A stretch of 64,000 bases of DNA, taken from Pseudoduganella sp. (GTDB taxonomy: Bacteria > Pseudomonadota > Gammaproteobacteria > Burkholderiales > Burkholderiaceae_D). Shown here piece after piece: positions 28,448 through 37,243 of the stretch (position 1 is its first letter; each line of letters opens with the position of its first letter). The notes under the pieces were generated by a model. The model saw nothing but the letters and a program-made list of their open reading frames with translations. It did no database searches and was not told where the DNA came from. The translations under genes and the position numbers were made by a program. The stretch is taken from assembly GCA_021323265.1 (NCBI GenBank), contig JAJTCO010000013.1, positions 1-64,000 on the forward strand. The letters are read 5' to 3'.

Positions 28448-30703
28448 ATGAAATTCCGCTTCCCCATCGTCATCATCGACGAGGATTTCCGTTCCGAGAA
28501 CACGTCCGGCCTGGGCATTCGCGCCCTCGCTGCGGCGATGGAAAAGGAAGGCATGGAGGTCCTGGGCGTTACCAGCTACGGCGACCTGGCGCAGTTCGCG
28601 CAGCAGCAGTCGCGTGCCTCGGCCTTCGTGCTGTCGATCGACGACGAGGAGTTCGGCGGCGGCACGCTGGAGGAAACCGACCTGGCGCTGGCATCGCTGC
28701 GCGCCTTCGTGTCGGAGATCCGCCACAAGAACGCCGACATCCCGATCTACCTGTACGGCGAAACCCGCACCTCGCGCCATATCCCCAACGACATCCTGCG
28801 CGAGCTGCACGGCTTCATCCACATGTTCGAGGACACGCCGGAGTTCGTGGCGCGCCACATCATCCGCGAAGCCAAGTCCTACCTGGACGGCCTGGCGCCG
28901 CCCTTCTTCCGCGCCCTGGTGCACTACGCCAATGACGGCTCCTACTCCTGGCACTGCCCTGGCCACTCCGGCGGCGTGGCGTTCCTGAAGTCGCCGATCG
29001 GCCAGATGTTCCACCAGTTCTTCGGCGAGAACATGCTGCGCGCCGACGTCTGCAACGCGGTGGAAGAACTGGGCCAGCTGCTGGACCACACCGGTCCGGT
29101 AGCCGCATCCGAGCGCAACGCGGCACGTATCTACAACGCCGACCACGCCTACTTCGTCACCAACGGCACCTCCACCTCCAACAAGATGGTGTGGCATTCG
29201 ACCGTGGCGCCGGGCGACATCGTCGTGGTGGACCGCAACTGCCACAAGTCGATCCTGCACTCGATCATCATGTGCGGCGCGATCCCTGTATTCCTGATGC
29301 CGACCCGGAACAACCTGGGCATCATCGGCCCGATCCCGCTGGAAGAGTTCTCGATGGAGAGCATCGAGCGCAAGATCGCCAACAACCCGTTCGCCCAGGC
29401 TGCCGCCAACAAGAAGCCGCGCATCCTGACCATCACCCAGTCGACCTACGACGGCGTGGTGTACAACGTGGAAACCCTGCGCGAGATGCTGGACGGCAAG
29501 ATCGACACCCTGCACTTCGACGAAGCCTGGCTGCCGCACGCGACCTTCCACGACTTCTACAAGAACATGCACGCCATCGGCAAGGACCGTCCGCGCGCCA
29601 AGGAGTCGATGATCTTCTCGACCCAGTCGACCCACAAGCTGCTGGCCGGCCTGTCGCAGGCGTCGCAGGTGCTGGTGCGAGATTCCGAGACCGTGAAGCT
29701 GGACAAGGATGCCTTCAACGAGGCGTACCTGATGCACACTTCGACCTCGCCGCAGTACTCGATCATCGCCTCCTGCGACGTGGCAGCGGCCATGATGGAA
29801 GCGCCGGGCGGCACCGCCCTGGTGGAAGAATCCATCCTGGAAGCGCTGGACTTCCGCCGCGCGATGAAGAAGATCGACGAGGAATGGGGCCAGGACTGGT
29901 GGTTCAAGGTATGGGGCCCGGACACCTTCGCCGAAGAAGGCATCGGCACGCAGGAAGACTGGATCTTCACCGACGAGAGCAAGAAGTGGCACGGCTTCGG
30001 CGACCTGAAGCCGGGCTTCAACATGCTCGACCCGATCAAGGCCACCATCGTCAACCCGGGCCTGTCGCTGGACGGCCAGTTCGGCGAGACCGGCATCCCG
30101 GCCTCCATCGTCACCAAGTACCTGGCCGAGCATGGCGTGATCGTCGAGAAGTGCGGCCTGTACTCGTTCTTCATCATGTTCACCATCGGCATCACCAAGG
30201 GCCGCTGGAATACCCTGCTGACCGCGCTGCAGCAGTTCAAGGACGACTACGACAAGAACGCCCCGATGTGGCGCATCCTGCCGGAGTTCTCGGCCGCCAA
30301 CCCGCGCTACGAGCAGATGGGCCTGCGCGACCTGTGCCAGCAGATCCACGACTTCTACAAGGCCTACGACGTGGCGCGCCTGACCACCGAGATGTACCTG
30401 TCGGACATGGTGCCAGCGATGAAGCCGTCGGACGCCTTCGCCAAGATGGCGCACCGCGAGATCGAGCGCGTGCAGCTGGACGAACTGGAGGGCCGCATCA
30501 CCGCCATCCTGCTGACGCCTTACCCGCCAGGCATCCCCCTGCTGATCCCGGGCGAGCGCTTCAACAAGACCATCGTCGACTACCTGCGCTTCGCACGCGA
30601 CTTCAACGAGCACTTCCCGGGCTTCGAGACCGACGTGCACGGCCTGGTCAAGCGCGAAGTGAACGGCAAGCGCGACTACTTCGTCGACTGCGTCAGGCAG
30701 TAA
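28448..30703 (+). CDS. Orn/Lys/Arg decarboxylase (PLP)
   Basis: Large PLP-dependent basic amino-acid decarboxylase of 751 residues (acid-resistance and polyamine family). It has an N-terminal receiver-like wing domain (about 1-125), the PLP core with WHCPGHSGGVAFLKSPIG, FVTNGTSTSNKMV, LHFDEAW and the Schiff-base lysine in QSTHKLLAGLSQAS, and a C-terminal domain with PYPPGIPLLIPGE. Close in layout to bacterial lysine/arginine decarboxylases; the exact substrate is not decided by these motifs. The start ATG 28448 follows GGAG and a small hairpin. A strong hairpin follows the stop. No antiporter gene is adjacent. Confidence 0.93.
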   Translation: MKFRFPIVIIDEDFRSENTSGLGIRALAAAMEKEGMEVLGVTSYGDLAQFAQQQSRASAFVLSIDDEEFGGGTLEETDLALASLRAFVSEIRHKNADIPIYLYGETRTSRHIPNDILRELHGFIHMFEDTPEFVARHIIREAKSYLDGLAPPFFRALVHYANDGSYSWHCPGHSGGVAFLKSPIGQMFHQFFGENMLRADVCNAVEELGQLLDHTGPVAASERNAARIYNADHAYFVTNGTSTSNKMVWHSTVAPGDIVVVDRNCHKSILHSIIMCGAIPVFLMPTRNNLGIIGPIPLEEFSMESIERKIANNPFAQAAANKKPRILTITQSTYDGVVYNVETLREMLDGKIDTLHFDEAWLPHATFHDFYKNMHAIGKDRPRAKESMIFSTQSTHKLLAGLSQASQVLVRDSETVKLDKDAFNEAYLMHTSTSPQYSIIASCDVAAAMMEAPGGTALVEESILEALDFRRAMKKIDEEWGQDWWFKVWGPDTFAEEGIGTQEDWIFTDESKKWHGFGDLKPGFNMLDPIKATIVNPGLSLDGQFGETGIPASIVTKYLAEHGVIVEKCGLYSFFIMFTIGITKGRWNTLLTALQQFKDDYDKNAPMWRILPEFSAANPRYEQMGLRDLCQQIHDFYKAYDVARLTTEMYLSDMVPAMKPSDAFAKMAHREIERVQLDELEGRITAILLTPYPPGIPLLIPGERFNKTIVDYLRFARDFNEHFPGFETDVHGLVKREVNGKRDYFVDCVRQ

Positions 30704-30708
30704 GCCCG

Positions 30709-30735
30709 TCGTGCGCCGCCGGGTGCGGCGCACGA
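30709..30735 (+). terminator. GC-rich hairpin after the decarboxylase gene
   Basis: Perfect 11-pair stem TCGTGCGCCGC/GCGGCGCACGA with loop CGGGT, five bases after the stop codon. No T tract follows, so it is a weak or Rho-assisted terminator or an mRNA-stabilising structure. Confidence 0.6.
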
Positions 30736-30779
30736 TTGACAAAGCTCAAGGCCAACACCGCGAGTTTCGATCTATAGTT

Positions 30780-30803
30780 GACCTCCAGTCCAGATGGAGG
30801 GTC
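30780..30803 (+). promoter_or_regulatory. inverted repeat covering the Shine-Dalgarno of the sigma-54 activator gene
   Basis: CCTCCA (30782-30787) pairs with TGGAGG (30795-30800), and the flanking GA/TC pairs extend the stem with one bulge. The right arm contains the GGAGG used by ATG 30810. A TATAGT hexamer ends at 30778, so transcription would start inside the left arm. As RNA the hairpin hides the ribosome-binding site; as DNA it could be an operator. Confidence 0.5.
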
Positions 30804-30809
30804 GACTAC

Positions 30810-32147
30810 ATGGCGCTTTCTGCTTGCGTCCTGGCGATCGGTAACGCGCCCGCAAGTGCCTGCTGCACCCTGCAGCAGGGCCTCTCCAGTGCAGGCGTCA
30901 CCCTCCTCGACGCGCCGCAGGAAGCCGGCGCCTGCATCCTTCCTTTTACCCATTGGGACAGCGAACTGGCCGCACAGCTGCAGGCGTCCTGCATACAGCA
31001 GGTGCTGGCCATCTGCTGCGCGCCGGCCGCCATGGCGCCCGACACCATGTGGCAAGTCCTGGCCGCGGGCGCGGCCGACCTGCTGCTGTGGCAGGATGGC
31101 GACACATTGCTGGCGCAAGTGCTGGCCCGCCTGGAACGCTGGCACGACGTGGGCCGCATGATGGCGTCGGACGGCGTGCGTGCCTGCCTGGTGGGCCAGA
31201 GCGCGCCCTGGCGCCGCATGCTGCAAGGCCTGGTGGAAGTGGCGGCCTTCACCCAGTCCCCCGTCCTGATCACCGGCGAGACCGGCACCGGCAAGGACCT
31301 GCTGGCGCAGGCCGTGCACCGCCTGCAGGGCGGCGCGGGCCAGCTCACGGTCGTGGACTGCACCACGCTGTCGCCGGAGCTGGCCGGGAGCGAACTGTTT
31401 GGCCATGAACGCGGGGCTTTCACCGGCGCCTACACCGCGCGCGACGGCGCCTTCGCCGCTGCCGACGGCGGCGTGCTGTTCCTCGACGAAGTGGGCGAAC
31501 TGCCGCTGCCGCTGCAGGCGCAGCTGCTGCGCGTGATCCAGGAACAGCAGTACCGCCGCATCGGCAGCAACGACTGGCATCCCACCCGCTTCCGGCTGGT
31601 GTGCGCCACCAACCGCGACCTCGAGGCCGAGGTCCAGCGCGGCACTTTTCGCGCCGACCTGTACTACCGCATTGCCGCATGGCGCTGCCGCACCCCGCCG
31701 CTGCGCGAACGCCCTGGCGACATCCTGCCGCTGGTGCAGCACTTCCTGCGCCAGCTGGCCGGCCAGGACTGCCAGCTCGACCCGGCCGTGCGCCAGTACC
31801 TGCTCACGCGCAGCTATCCCGGCAACGTGCGCGAGTTGCGCCAGACGGTGGCGCGCATCTGGCACCGCCACATCGGCCCCGGACCGCTTACCATCGGCGA
31901 CGTGCCGCCGGACGAGCGGCCCGCCACGCTGGCGTGCTGGCCCGACGAAGCCTTCGCCGATGCCATCGGACGCGCGCTGGACCTGGGCGTGAGCCTGGCG
32001 CGCATCGGCCAGGCCGCCACCGACACCGCGATCCAGCTCGCGCTGCAGCAGGAAGGCGACAACAACCAGCGCGCCGCGCTGCGCCTGGGCGTCACCGACC
32101 GTACCTTGCAACTGCGGCGCAAGGCACGCAACGGCCACGCCGCCTAG
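30810..32147 (+). CDS. sigma-54-dependent transcriptional activator (bEBP)
   Basis: 445-residue AAA+ activator of RNA polymerase-sigma-54. Residues 1-112 look like a receiver that has lost its phosphorylation acids. The AAA+ domain carries Walker A GETGTGKD (156-163), the sigma-54 contact loop GAFTGA (202-207), Walker B LFLDE (223-227) and the RADLYYRI/LREDPGDI-type sensor region. A Fis-type helix-turn-helix lies at about 415-440 (NNQRAALRLGVTDRTLQLRRKA). The stop overlaps the convergent amidohydrolase stop by four bases, placing this regulator at the far end of the 32.1-39.7 kb operon, whose promoter is a sigma-54 type. Inference: it is that operon's dedicated activator. Confidence 0.92.
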   Translation: MALSACVLAIGNAPASACCTLQQGLSSAGVTLLDAPQEAGACILPFTHWDSELAAQLQASCIQQVLAICCAPAAMAPDTMWQVLAAGAADLLLWQDGDTLLAQVLARLERWHDVGRMMASDGVRACLVGQSAPWRRMLQGLVEVAAFTQSPVLITGETGTGKDLLAQAVHRLQGGAGQLTVVDCTTLSPELAGSELFGHERGAFTGAYTARDGAFAAADGGVLFLDEVGELPLPLQAQLLRVIQEQQYRRIGSNDWHPTRFRLVCATNRDLEAEVQRGTFRADLYYRIAAWRCRTPPLRERPGDILPLVQHFLRQLAGQDCQLDPAVRQYLLTRSYPGNVRELRQTVARIWHRHIGPGPLTIGDVPPDERPATLACWPDEAFADAIGRALDLGVSLARIGQAATDTAIQLALQQEGDNNQRAALRLGVTDRTLQLRRKARNGHAA

Positions 32148-32875
32148 CGCACGGCGCCGATCAGGCGCAGCAGGTTGCCGCCCAGGACCAGCGCCTCGTC
32201 CCCCGCCCCCAGGCGCAGTAGCCGGATCTTCTCCAGTTCCACCCCGGGGTGCAGCCAGGGGCCGTCGGAACCGAACAGCACCTTGTGCGCCCCGGCGCGC
32301 CGCACCGCCTGTTCCAGCAGGTCGAAGCGGCGCACCCCGGCGGTGTCGGTGTGGATATTGGGGTGGCGCGCCAGGTGGTCGATCAAGGCCAGCTGCGCCG
32401 CCCAGTCGTCGGCGAAGCTGCCCAGGTGCGGCAGGATGAAGTTGACGTCCGGGTACTGGGTCGCCAGCAGCTGCGCCACCGACGTCGCGCCGACCGGGTC
32501 GTACAGCACCGGCAGGCCGAATCGGCGCGCCACCTCGCACACCTCGCCGGTGATCGGCGCGTCGTGCCGGTGCAGCTTGATGCCGACAAAGCCGTACTCC
32601 TCCACGGCCTTGCGCACCACGGCGCCAATGCGCCCGGCGTCGCGCCGCGCGTGCACGAAAGCGAACCCGTAATAGCGCCCCGGCTGCGCCGCCAGCAGGC
32701 GCGCCACGCCCGCATTGGCCGCCGCGTAGTCGGAATGGAAGGCAGCCAGCAGGACGGTGCGATCGATGCCCGCCGCGCGCGCGCGCAAGGCGTAGCGTTC
32801 CAGCGACAGGTCGCTGTCCCACGGTCCGGTCAGTCCGTCGCCCGGGCCGGCGTGGCAATGACAGTCGATGATCAT
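32144..32875 (-). CDS. amidohydrolase-family TIM-barrel hydrolase
   Basis: 243-residue metal-dependent hydrolase of the amidohydrolase-2 type. The N-terminal IIDCHCHAG gives the HxH metal ligands; GIKLHRHDAP, FILPHLGSF and the late Asp in VLFGSDGPWLHP complete the expected metal site. Members decarboxylate or hydrolyse small aromatic or lactone compounds; the substrate cannot be predicted. No signal peptide. It is the last gene of the six-gene operon and overlaps the upstream gene by four bases (ATGA). Its link to the glycine-zipper proteins is unexplained. Confidence 0.82.
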   Translation of the reverse strand: MIIDCHCHAGPGDGLTGPWDSDLSLERYALRARAAGIDRTVLLAAFHSDYAAANAGVARLLAAQPGRYYGFAFVHARRDAGRIGAVVRKAVEEYGFVGIKLHRHDAPITGEVCEVARRFGLPVLYDPVGATSVAQLLATQYPDVNFILPHLGSFADDWAAQLALIDHLARHPNIHTDTAGVRRFDLLEQAVRRAGAHKVLFGSDGPWLHPGVELEKIRLLRLGAGDEALVLGGNLLRLIGAVR

Positions 32876-34017
32876 GGCCGGCCAAAGCGCGGCGCATTGG
32901 CGCGCAGCGCTTCGAGCACGGCGCGGCGCACCGCTTGCGCACTGCCGTCGCTGTCGCCGGCCGCGCGGGCGGCGCTGCCGGCAATGCGCACGAAGCGGCG
33001 CGCCACTTCCAGTTCGCGGTCCACTCCCGGCATCTCCTGCATCTCCATCTCGAGCGCCTTGCTCAAGGCCCCGCCCAAGGCGCTGCCCAGCGCGGTGCCG
33101 ACGCCTGGAATGGGAATGAAGGAGCCGAGCGCGCCGCCGACGAATGGCAGTGCCTTCTTGGCAATCCCCTTCAGTACACCGCCGAGCGGCTTGGCGACCT
33201 TCTTGATGCCGCGCCAGATGCCCTTGAACATCTTGCCGAGAAACTGTTCAAGGTCCGCTTCGCTCTGCACCGACAATAGCTCCATCGCCAGTTCCAGCTC
33301 CTGCTCCTCGCTAAAAGGCCCGCGTTGGCAGCGCGCGCAGCCGCAACTGCCACGGTGTTCCTCCTCGAACATGTCGAACTCGAGCTCCAGGTTCTGATTG
33401 GTCAGGAAGTTCGCCTTCTTGTCGAACACCCGTTCATGCAGCTGCTTTTCCATCGCACGCCGCAGCTTATAGTCTACCGGGCCCACCGCGACAAAGGTGC
33501 GGATGCTCTCCGGCCGCAGGCCCATGACCGCCGCGCAGAGCCGGTGCTGCTTGAGCCGGTTTGCCATGTAGGCCGACTCGCCGCTGTAGGCCCGCGTGCG
33601 GCCGTTGACGCCGAATTCGAAGTAGTACAGGCCGGGGTTTCTTGCGCTCGGATGGTTCGGCGCCGTGCGCAGCGAACCGACCGGTTCGAACTTGGGACGC
33701 ATGCCGGGCGTCATCCAGTTGACGGCCTCGCGCAAGGCTTGCGTCAACTCGCCTTCGAGCGCCTCCTCGAACGGCTCCTCGATGGGCTCATCGAACGGCT
33801 CGTCCACCGGTTCGGCGCCACCGATGGGCAGCGGCTCGAAGACCGGCACGCCGTACGGCCAGGCGTTGAATACAGGCACCGGTCCGCGCCTGGGGCGGCG
33901 GCCAGGCTTGGCGCGCGGGCGCCCCTGGAGCGGCACGCGGCCTTGCGTGCGGCCCTGCATCCGGCCCTGTACGCGGCCAGCGCGCGGCCGCCATTCGAAT
34001 TCCATCGTTTCAAACAT
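32872..34017 (-). CDS. GIY-YIG-like protein with C-terminal glycine-zipper module
   Basis: 381-residue protein of unknown function. Residues 12-48 are a basic repeat rich in QGR units. Residues 70-95 are acidic (EPFDEPIEEPFEE). Residues 129-197 resemble a GIY-YIG nuclease core: GLYYFEF, AYSGES, the conserved Arg in NRLKQH and a Glu in EKQLHERVF, with YIG replaced by YSG. A CxCxxC cluster sits at 225-230. Residues 246-322 form a module shared with the operon's first gene: ELLSV, LEQFLG, LKGIAKKALP, then a glycine-zipper stretch. The C-terminal DRELEVARRFVRIAG motif is also shared. No signal peptide. The start overlaps the preceding stop by eight bases. Possibly a nuclease or peptide effector; this is a hypothesis. 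Confidence 0.7.
   Translation of the reverse strand: MFETMEFEWRPRAGRVQGRMQGRTQGRVPLQGRPRAKPGRRPRRGPVPVFNAWPYGVPVFEPLPIGGAEPVDEPFDEPIEEPFEEALEGELTQALREAVNWMTPGMRPKFEPVGSLRTAPNHPSARNPGLYYFEFGVNGRTRAYSGESAYMANRLKQHRLCAAVMGLRPESIRTFVAVGPVDYKLRRAMEKQLHERVFDKKANFLTNQNLELEFDMFEEEHRGSCGCARCQRGPFSEEQELELAMELLSVQSEADLEQFLGKMFKGIWRGIKKVAKPLGGVLKGIAKKALPFVGGALGSFIPIPGVGTALGSALGGALSKALEMEMQEMPGVDRELEVARRFVRIAGSAARAAGDSDGSAQAVRRAVLEALRANAPRFGRP
33052..33282 (-). repeat. glycine-zipper module, copy in the GIY-YIG-like protein
   Basis: Codes for residues 246-322: ELLSV, LEQFLGKMFKG, KGIAKKALPFVGGALG and repeated GxxxG-type spacing. Matches in order and spacing the module at 38824-39078. Confidence 0.65.
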
Positions 34018-35059
34018 GGAGCACCTCCATCAGTTGTCCAATCGAACGGGCCGCGAAATCTACTTCCTGGGCGCTGTGGTCAGCGCGCAGCAGCAACGTC
34101 AGCACCTGCCTTGCCCGTGTCCTTTGCAGCAGCACTTCCACTCCCGCCTGCGACAGTCCCCGCCACAACGCCGCGCCGTCGCACGCCGGCGGCAGGACGA
34201 CGCGCTGGACCGGGAAGTCGCCTCCACGGCAAGCGATTCCCCACGCCGCCAGAGCGGCGCGCAGCTGGGCGATCCGCTCGCGCAGACGCTTGCGCAGGGC
34301 CGCCCCGACCCGGCGGTTGGCCTGCAGCGCGCAGCCGCCGGCGGCAATCGCCGCCATGGACGGCGGGCTGCAATGCACCCGCGTCTCGCTGGCGGCCATG
34401 AAACCGCGCAGCAGCGTGCGCGGTCCCGCCAGCACCGCCAGCGGAACGCCGAAACCCTTCGCCAGCGAGGCGCCCGCCAGCAGCGGCGCGCCAGCCAGTC
34501 CGTGCGCCGCCACCGAGCCGCCGCCTTCCGGTCCCAGGATGCCCAGCGCCTGGGTGTCGTCCAGCAGCAGCAAGCCGCCCTCGCTGTCCGCTATCCCGGC
34601 ATACGCCGCCAGCGGCGGCGCCGCTTCGTCGCCGGGCGTGTAGCCATCGGCCAGCAGCACCGGGCGGTGGCCCGCCGCCCGAAAGTGGCGCGCCAGCCCC
34701 GCCGCCTGCGCAGCGCTGCCGTGGGCGAAGCACCGCACCGGCACGCCCAGCGCTGCGGCGCGCTCGACGCCCCAGCGCGCCACCGGGTAGGCGGCGCTGT
34801 CCACCAGCAGCGCCACCGGTTCCCGGGCCAGCCAGCCGAACAGGTCCCAGAACAGGTGCAGGCTGGAAGGCGACAGGCAGGCGGCCTCGCAATCCATCAG
34901 GCGCGCCAGCGCGGCGCCCAGCTCCGCCTCGCCCGGCACCGGCTCCAGCGCTGCGGGCTTGCCCAGCGTCAGGGCCGGCCATGGCGGCAGCGCGTCCGCC
35001 GCGTGCCGCATGCCCAGGTAGAGCGCGCTGGTGAAGTCGGCCTGCACCGCCTGCCTCAC
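34010..35059 (-). CDS. BioF/KBL-like PLP-dependent protein
   Basis: 349-residue fold-type I PLP protein resembling the alpha-oxoamine synthase group (BioF, KBL). The Schiff-base lysine is probably Lys201 in ASLAKGFGVPLAVLAGP. The preceding LLLDDTQALGILG (about 164-176) corresponds to the usual D-E/D-A-H segment, but the histidine that stacks on PLP is replaced by glutamine, so chemistry may differ. The start is a GTG at 35059 overlapping the previous stop (GTGA). The N-terminus is about 40 residues shorter than typical BioF. Could make a small aminoketone or modify a product of this operon; not resolvable from sequence. Confidence 0.72.
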   Translation of the reverse strand: MRQAVQADFTSALYLGMRHAADALPPWPALTLGKPAALEPVPGEAELGAALARLMDCEAACLSPSSLHLFWDLFGWLAREPVALLVDSAAYPVARWGVERAAALGVPVRCFAHGSAAQAAGLARHFRAAGHRPVLLADGYTPGDEAAPPLAAYAGIADSEGGLLLLDDTQALGILGPEGGGSVAAHGLAGAPLLAGASLAKGFGVPLAVLAGPRTLLRGFMAASETRVHCSPPSMAAIAAGGCALQANRRVGAALRKRLRERIAQLRAALAAWGIACRGGDFPVQRVVLPPACDGAALWRGLSQAGVEVLLQRTRARQVLTLLLRADHSAQEVDFAARSIGQLMEVLHV

Positions 35060-37230
35060 GCAATGCGCGGCATCGCCTCCAGGCGCTGCCGCAGCAGTAC
35101 CGACGGCATGGTGGCCTCCAGCTTGGGATTGGGCGTCTCGGAGGTCAGGTCCACGCCTGTCACGGCCCGGTAGGCGTGCATGTAGCCTTGCGCCTGCGGA
35201 CGCCAGAAACGCGCCCAGGCAAATGCCTCGGTCGGGTCGTACACGTCGCTCCAGTGGCTGTAGCGGATCGACAGCAGCAGCTGCTCGCCGAACATGGCCA
35301 GGTCGCGGAAGTGGGCAATGCTGGTGTCGCTCCAGCCCTGGATCTTCTTCATCGCGTCGACCCGGTCCATCCACGGTTCTGGATGCGCCACCATCAGGCG
35401 CGTGGGCAGGAACTCGCGGAATTCGGGACGCGCCAGCATCCACTGCTGCATCAGCATTTCGATGCGTGCCGTCGACGGCAGGTCGCCGAACTGGTTGTGC
35501 GCGCCCTGCGACAGGATCAGGTGCACCTCCTTCAGCGCGTTCAGGATGGGGAAGGCGTCGGCCTTGACGGTGGTGTCGTCGTCCTGGCGGTAGAACGGCA
35601 TCAGCTGGCGCAGCAGGTTGTGGAAGGCCTCGATGAACTTGGAGCGGCTGTCGGCCGGACGGAAGTCGCGCACCGCCTTGCCGTCCAGGTGGATGCCGTA
35701 GTGGTGGTCGTACTCGTAATTGCGGCGCACCACGCTCAAGCGGTGCTGCTCGTCCTGCACGAAGCCCCATAGCAGGTTGTTCAGCGGCCGCAGCATGTCC
35801 ACTTCCATGTTGGCCAGCGGGTCCGGGCCGCTGCCGTGGGCGATCGAGCGCACGTTCTGGAAGCGGCGCGCGATGGCGTTCATGGTCTGCACCAGCATGC
35901 CTTCCTCCTGCCAGTAGGACCAGATCAGCTCCATCATGCACGGGTTGACCAGGCGCTCGCGGATGAAGCCCGCGCACAACTCGGCGTCGTGGTGCTCCTT
36001 GTGGCCCATGTGGATGCGCACGTCGGGCAGCTTGCTGCGGATCAGGGCCAGGTAAGGCAGGATGCGCGTCTTCTGGTCCAGCGAGGTGAGGTAGCGCCTG
36101 ACCAGTTCCTCTTCCAGCTTGCGGTCGTCGGGCAGGTCGCGCCGGTCCAGGTACTCGGCGTCGTCCTGGCCGCGGAACGCATATGGGCTGCGCAGCACGC
36201 CGCAGTTGACCATGACGAAGGCTTCGGTGGCGGCCTTCAGCACGCGGTACGAGTCGGAATCGCTGAACGGCAATGCGCGCCGCTTCTCCAATGCACGGAA
36301 GGCACGTTCCTTTTCGCCGAAGCGCTCGCGCTCGAACTCCGGCACGTCGGGCGTGTTGGCGCAGAACAGGTGGTCGATGAACTGCTGGTAGTTGTTGAAC
36401 GAGAGCGCTTCGGCACTGTTCCTGATCAAGGTCCAGTGGGCGATGACGGGACGCCACTCGGCCTCGGTGCGCGAAGCATGGGTCGTGATGTCCCCCGCCA
36501 CCTGCAGCGGACTGGACTCGTCGACGATGATCGGCTCGGATGCGCGGTAGTGCGCGGCGTCGTGCGGGTCCGGCGTTTCGCCATCGGGTTCCAGCGCCGC
36601 CATGAAGACGTTTACCGCGGCCTCGGTGCTGCCGGTGGCGTTCAGGCGCATGCTTGACTTGACGCCCTTGGGCGCCTGGCTTTGCAGGGGCGGTTCGGGC
36701 ACGTAGTAGGTACCGGGCATCGGGTTCTGCCGCCCCGCCATGCCGTGGCTGACGGTGACCCACAGCGTATCGCCCACCAGGCCGTGCGGGCGGTCCTGGT
36801 TGTCGCCATTGGCGTAGAAGACCGGTTCCAGCCGGAACGGCGGTTCCAGCCGAAACTCCATTTCCGCCCGCGTGTCGTTGTTCAGGATATCGACGACGTT
36901 GTAGCGCTCGAAGTCTTCGTTGAAGGGCGTGACGTTGTTGTAGGCCACGATGTAGCTGCCCATCTCCAGGCCGTCGAAACGGGCATGTCCGTTCGGCCCC
37001 GTGTGGCTGGTGCGCAGCACCGGCCAGCCGCCCACCAGCCGGCGCATTTCGTCGGGGCTGGCGCGTGCCGCCCTGAGCTGCTGCAGCTGCTTCAGGTCCG
37101 CGTCGGAGGGATGGATCAGCAGCAGGTGGGAATGCACCACGGGGACCCAGCGATTGTCTGAAATCCTGGCCCGCACTGTGACGTCGATCTTGCCGCTGGG
37201 GACTGCGGCCGCCGCCTTCGGTTTAGTCAT
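35056..37230 (-). CDS. 724-residue protein of unknown family with N-terminal Ig-like domain
   Basis: I do not recognise this family. Residues 12-110 look like a beta-sandwich of the prealbumin/Cna-B type (KIDVTVRARI, then GPNGHARFDGLEMGSYIVAY). Residues 110-240 are beta-rich; from about 260 the protein is mainly helical with many aromatic and charged residues and no transmembrane helix or signal peptide. Notable segments are RIHMGHKEHHDAELCAGF, YEYDHHYGIHLDGKAVRDF and HNLLRQLMPFYRQDDD, which are His/Asp-rich and could bind metal. Strong GAGGAG ribosome-binding site; 13 bases after the metallopeptidase-like gene. It is the largest product of the operon and probably central to its function. Confidence 0.72.
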   Translation of the reverse strand: MTKPKAAAAVPSGKIDVTVRARISDNRWVPVVHSHLLLIHPSDADLKQLQQLRAARASPDEMRRLVGGWPVLRTSHTGPNGHARFDGLEMGSYIVAYNNVTPFNEDFERYNVVDILNNDTRAEMEFRLEPPFRLEPVFYANGDNQDRPHGLVGDTLWVTVSHGMAGRQNPMPGTYYVPEPPLQSQAPKGVKSSMRLNATGSTEAAVNVFMAALEPDGETPDPHDAAHYRASEPIIVDESSPLQVAGDITTHASRTEAEWRPVIAHWTLIRNSAEALSFNNYQQFIDHLFCANTPDVPEFERERFGEKERAFRALEKRRALPFSDSDSYRVLKAATEAFVMVNCGVLRSPYAFRGQDDAEYLDRRDLPDDRKLEEELVRRYLTSLDQKTRILPYLALIRSKLPDVRIHMGHKEHHDAELCAGFIRERLVNPCMMELIWSYWQEEGMLVQTMNAIARRFQNVRSIAHGSGPDPLANMEVDMLRPLNNLLWGFVQDEQHRLSVVRRNYEYDHHYGIHLDGKAVRDFRPADSRSKFIEAFHNLLRQLMPFYRQDDDTTVKADAFPILNALKEVHLILSQGAHNQFGDLPSTARIEMLMQQWMLARPEFREFLPTRLMVAHPEPWMDRVDAMKKIQGWSDTSIAHFRDLAMFGEQLLLSIRYSHWSDVYDPTEAFAWARFWRPQAQGYMHAYRAVTGVDLTSETPNPKLEATMPSVLLRQRLEAMPRIA

Positions 37231-37243
37231 GATGGAACTCTCC

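Noticed and set aside
30736-30741. TTGACA as the -35 box of the sigma-54 activator gene
   Set aside because: The nearest good -10 (TATAGT at 30773) is 31 bases away, too far for a sigma-70 promoter.
28199-30742. 847-codon minus-strand frame across the decarboxylase
   Set aside because: Antisense shadow of a clearly conserved gene.
34010-36763. Long frame extending the PLP protein upstream
   Set aside because: It runs inside the 724-residue gene, which has its own strong ribosome-binding site; PLP-family similarity begins near GTG 35059.
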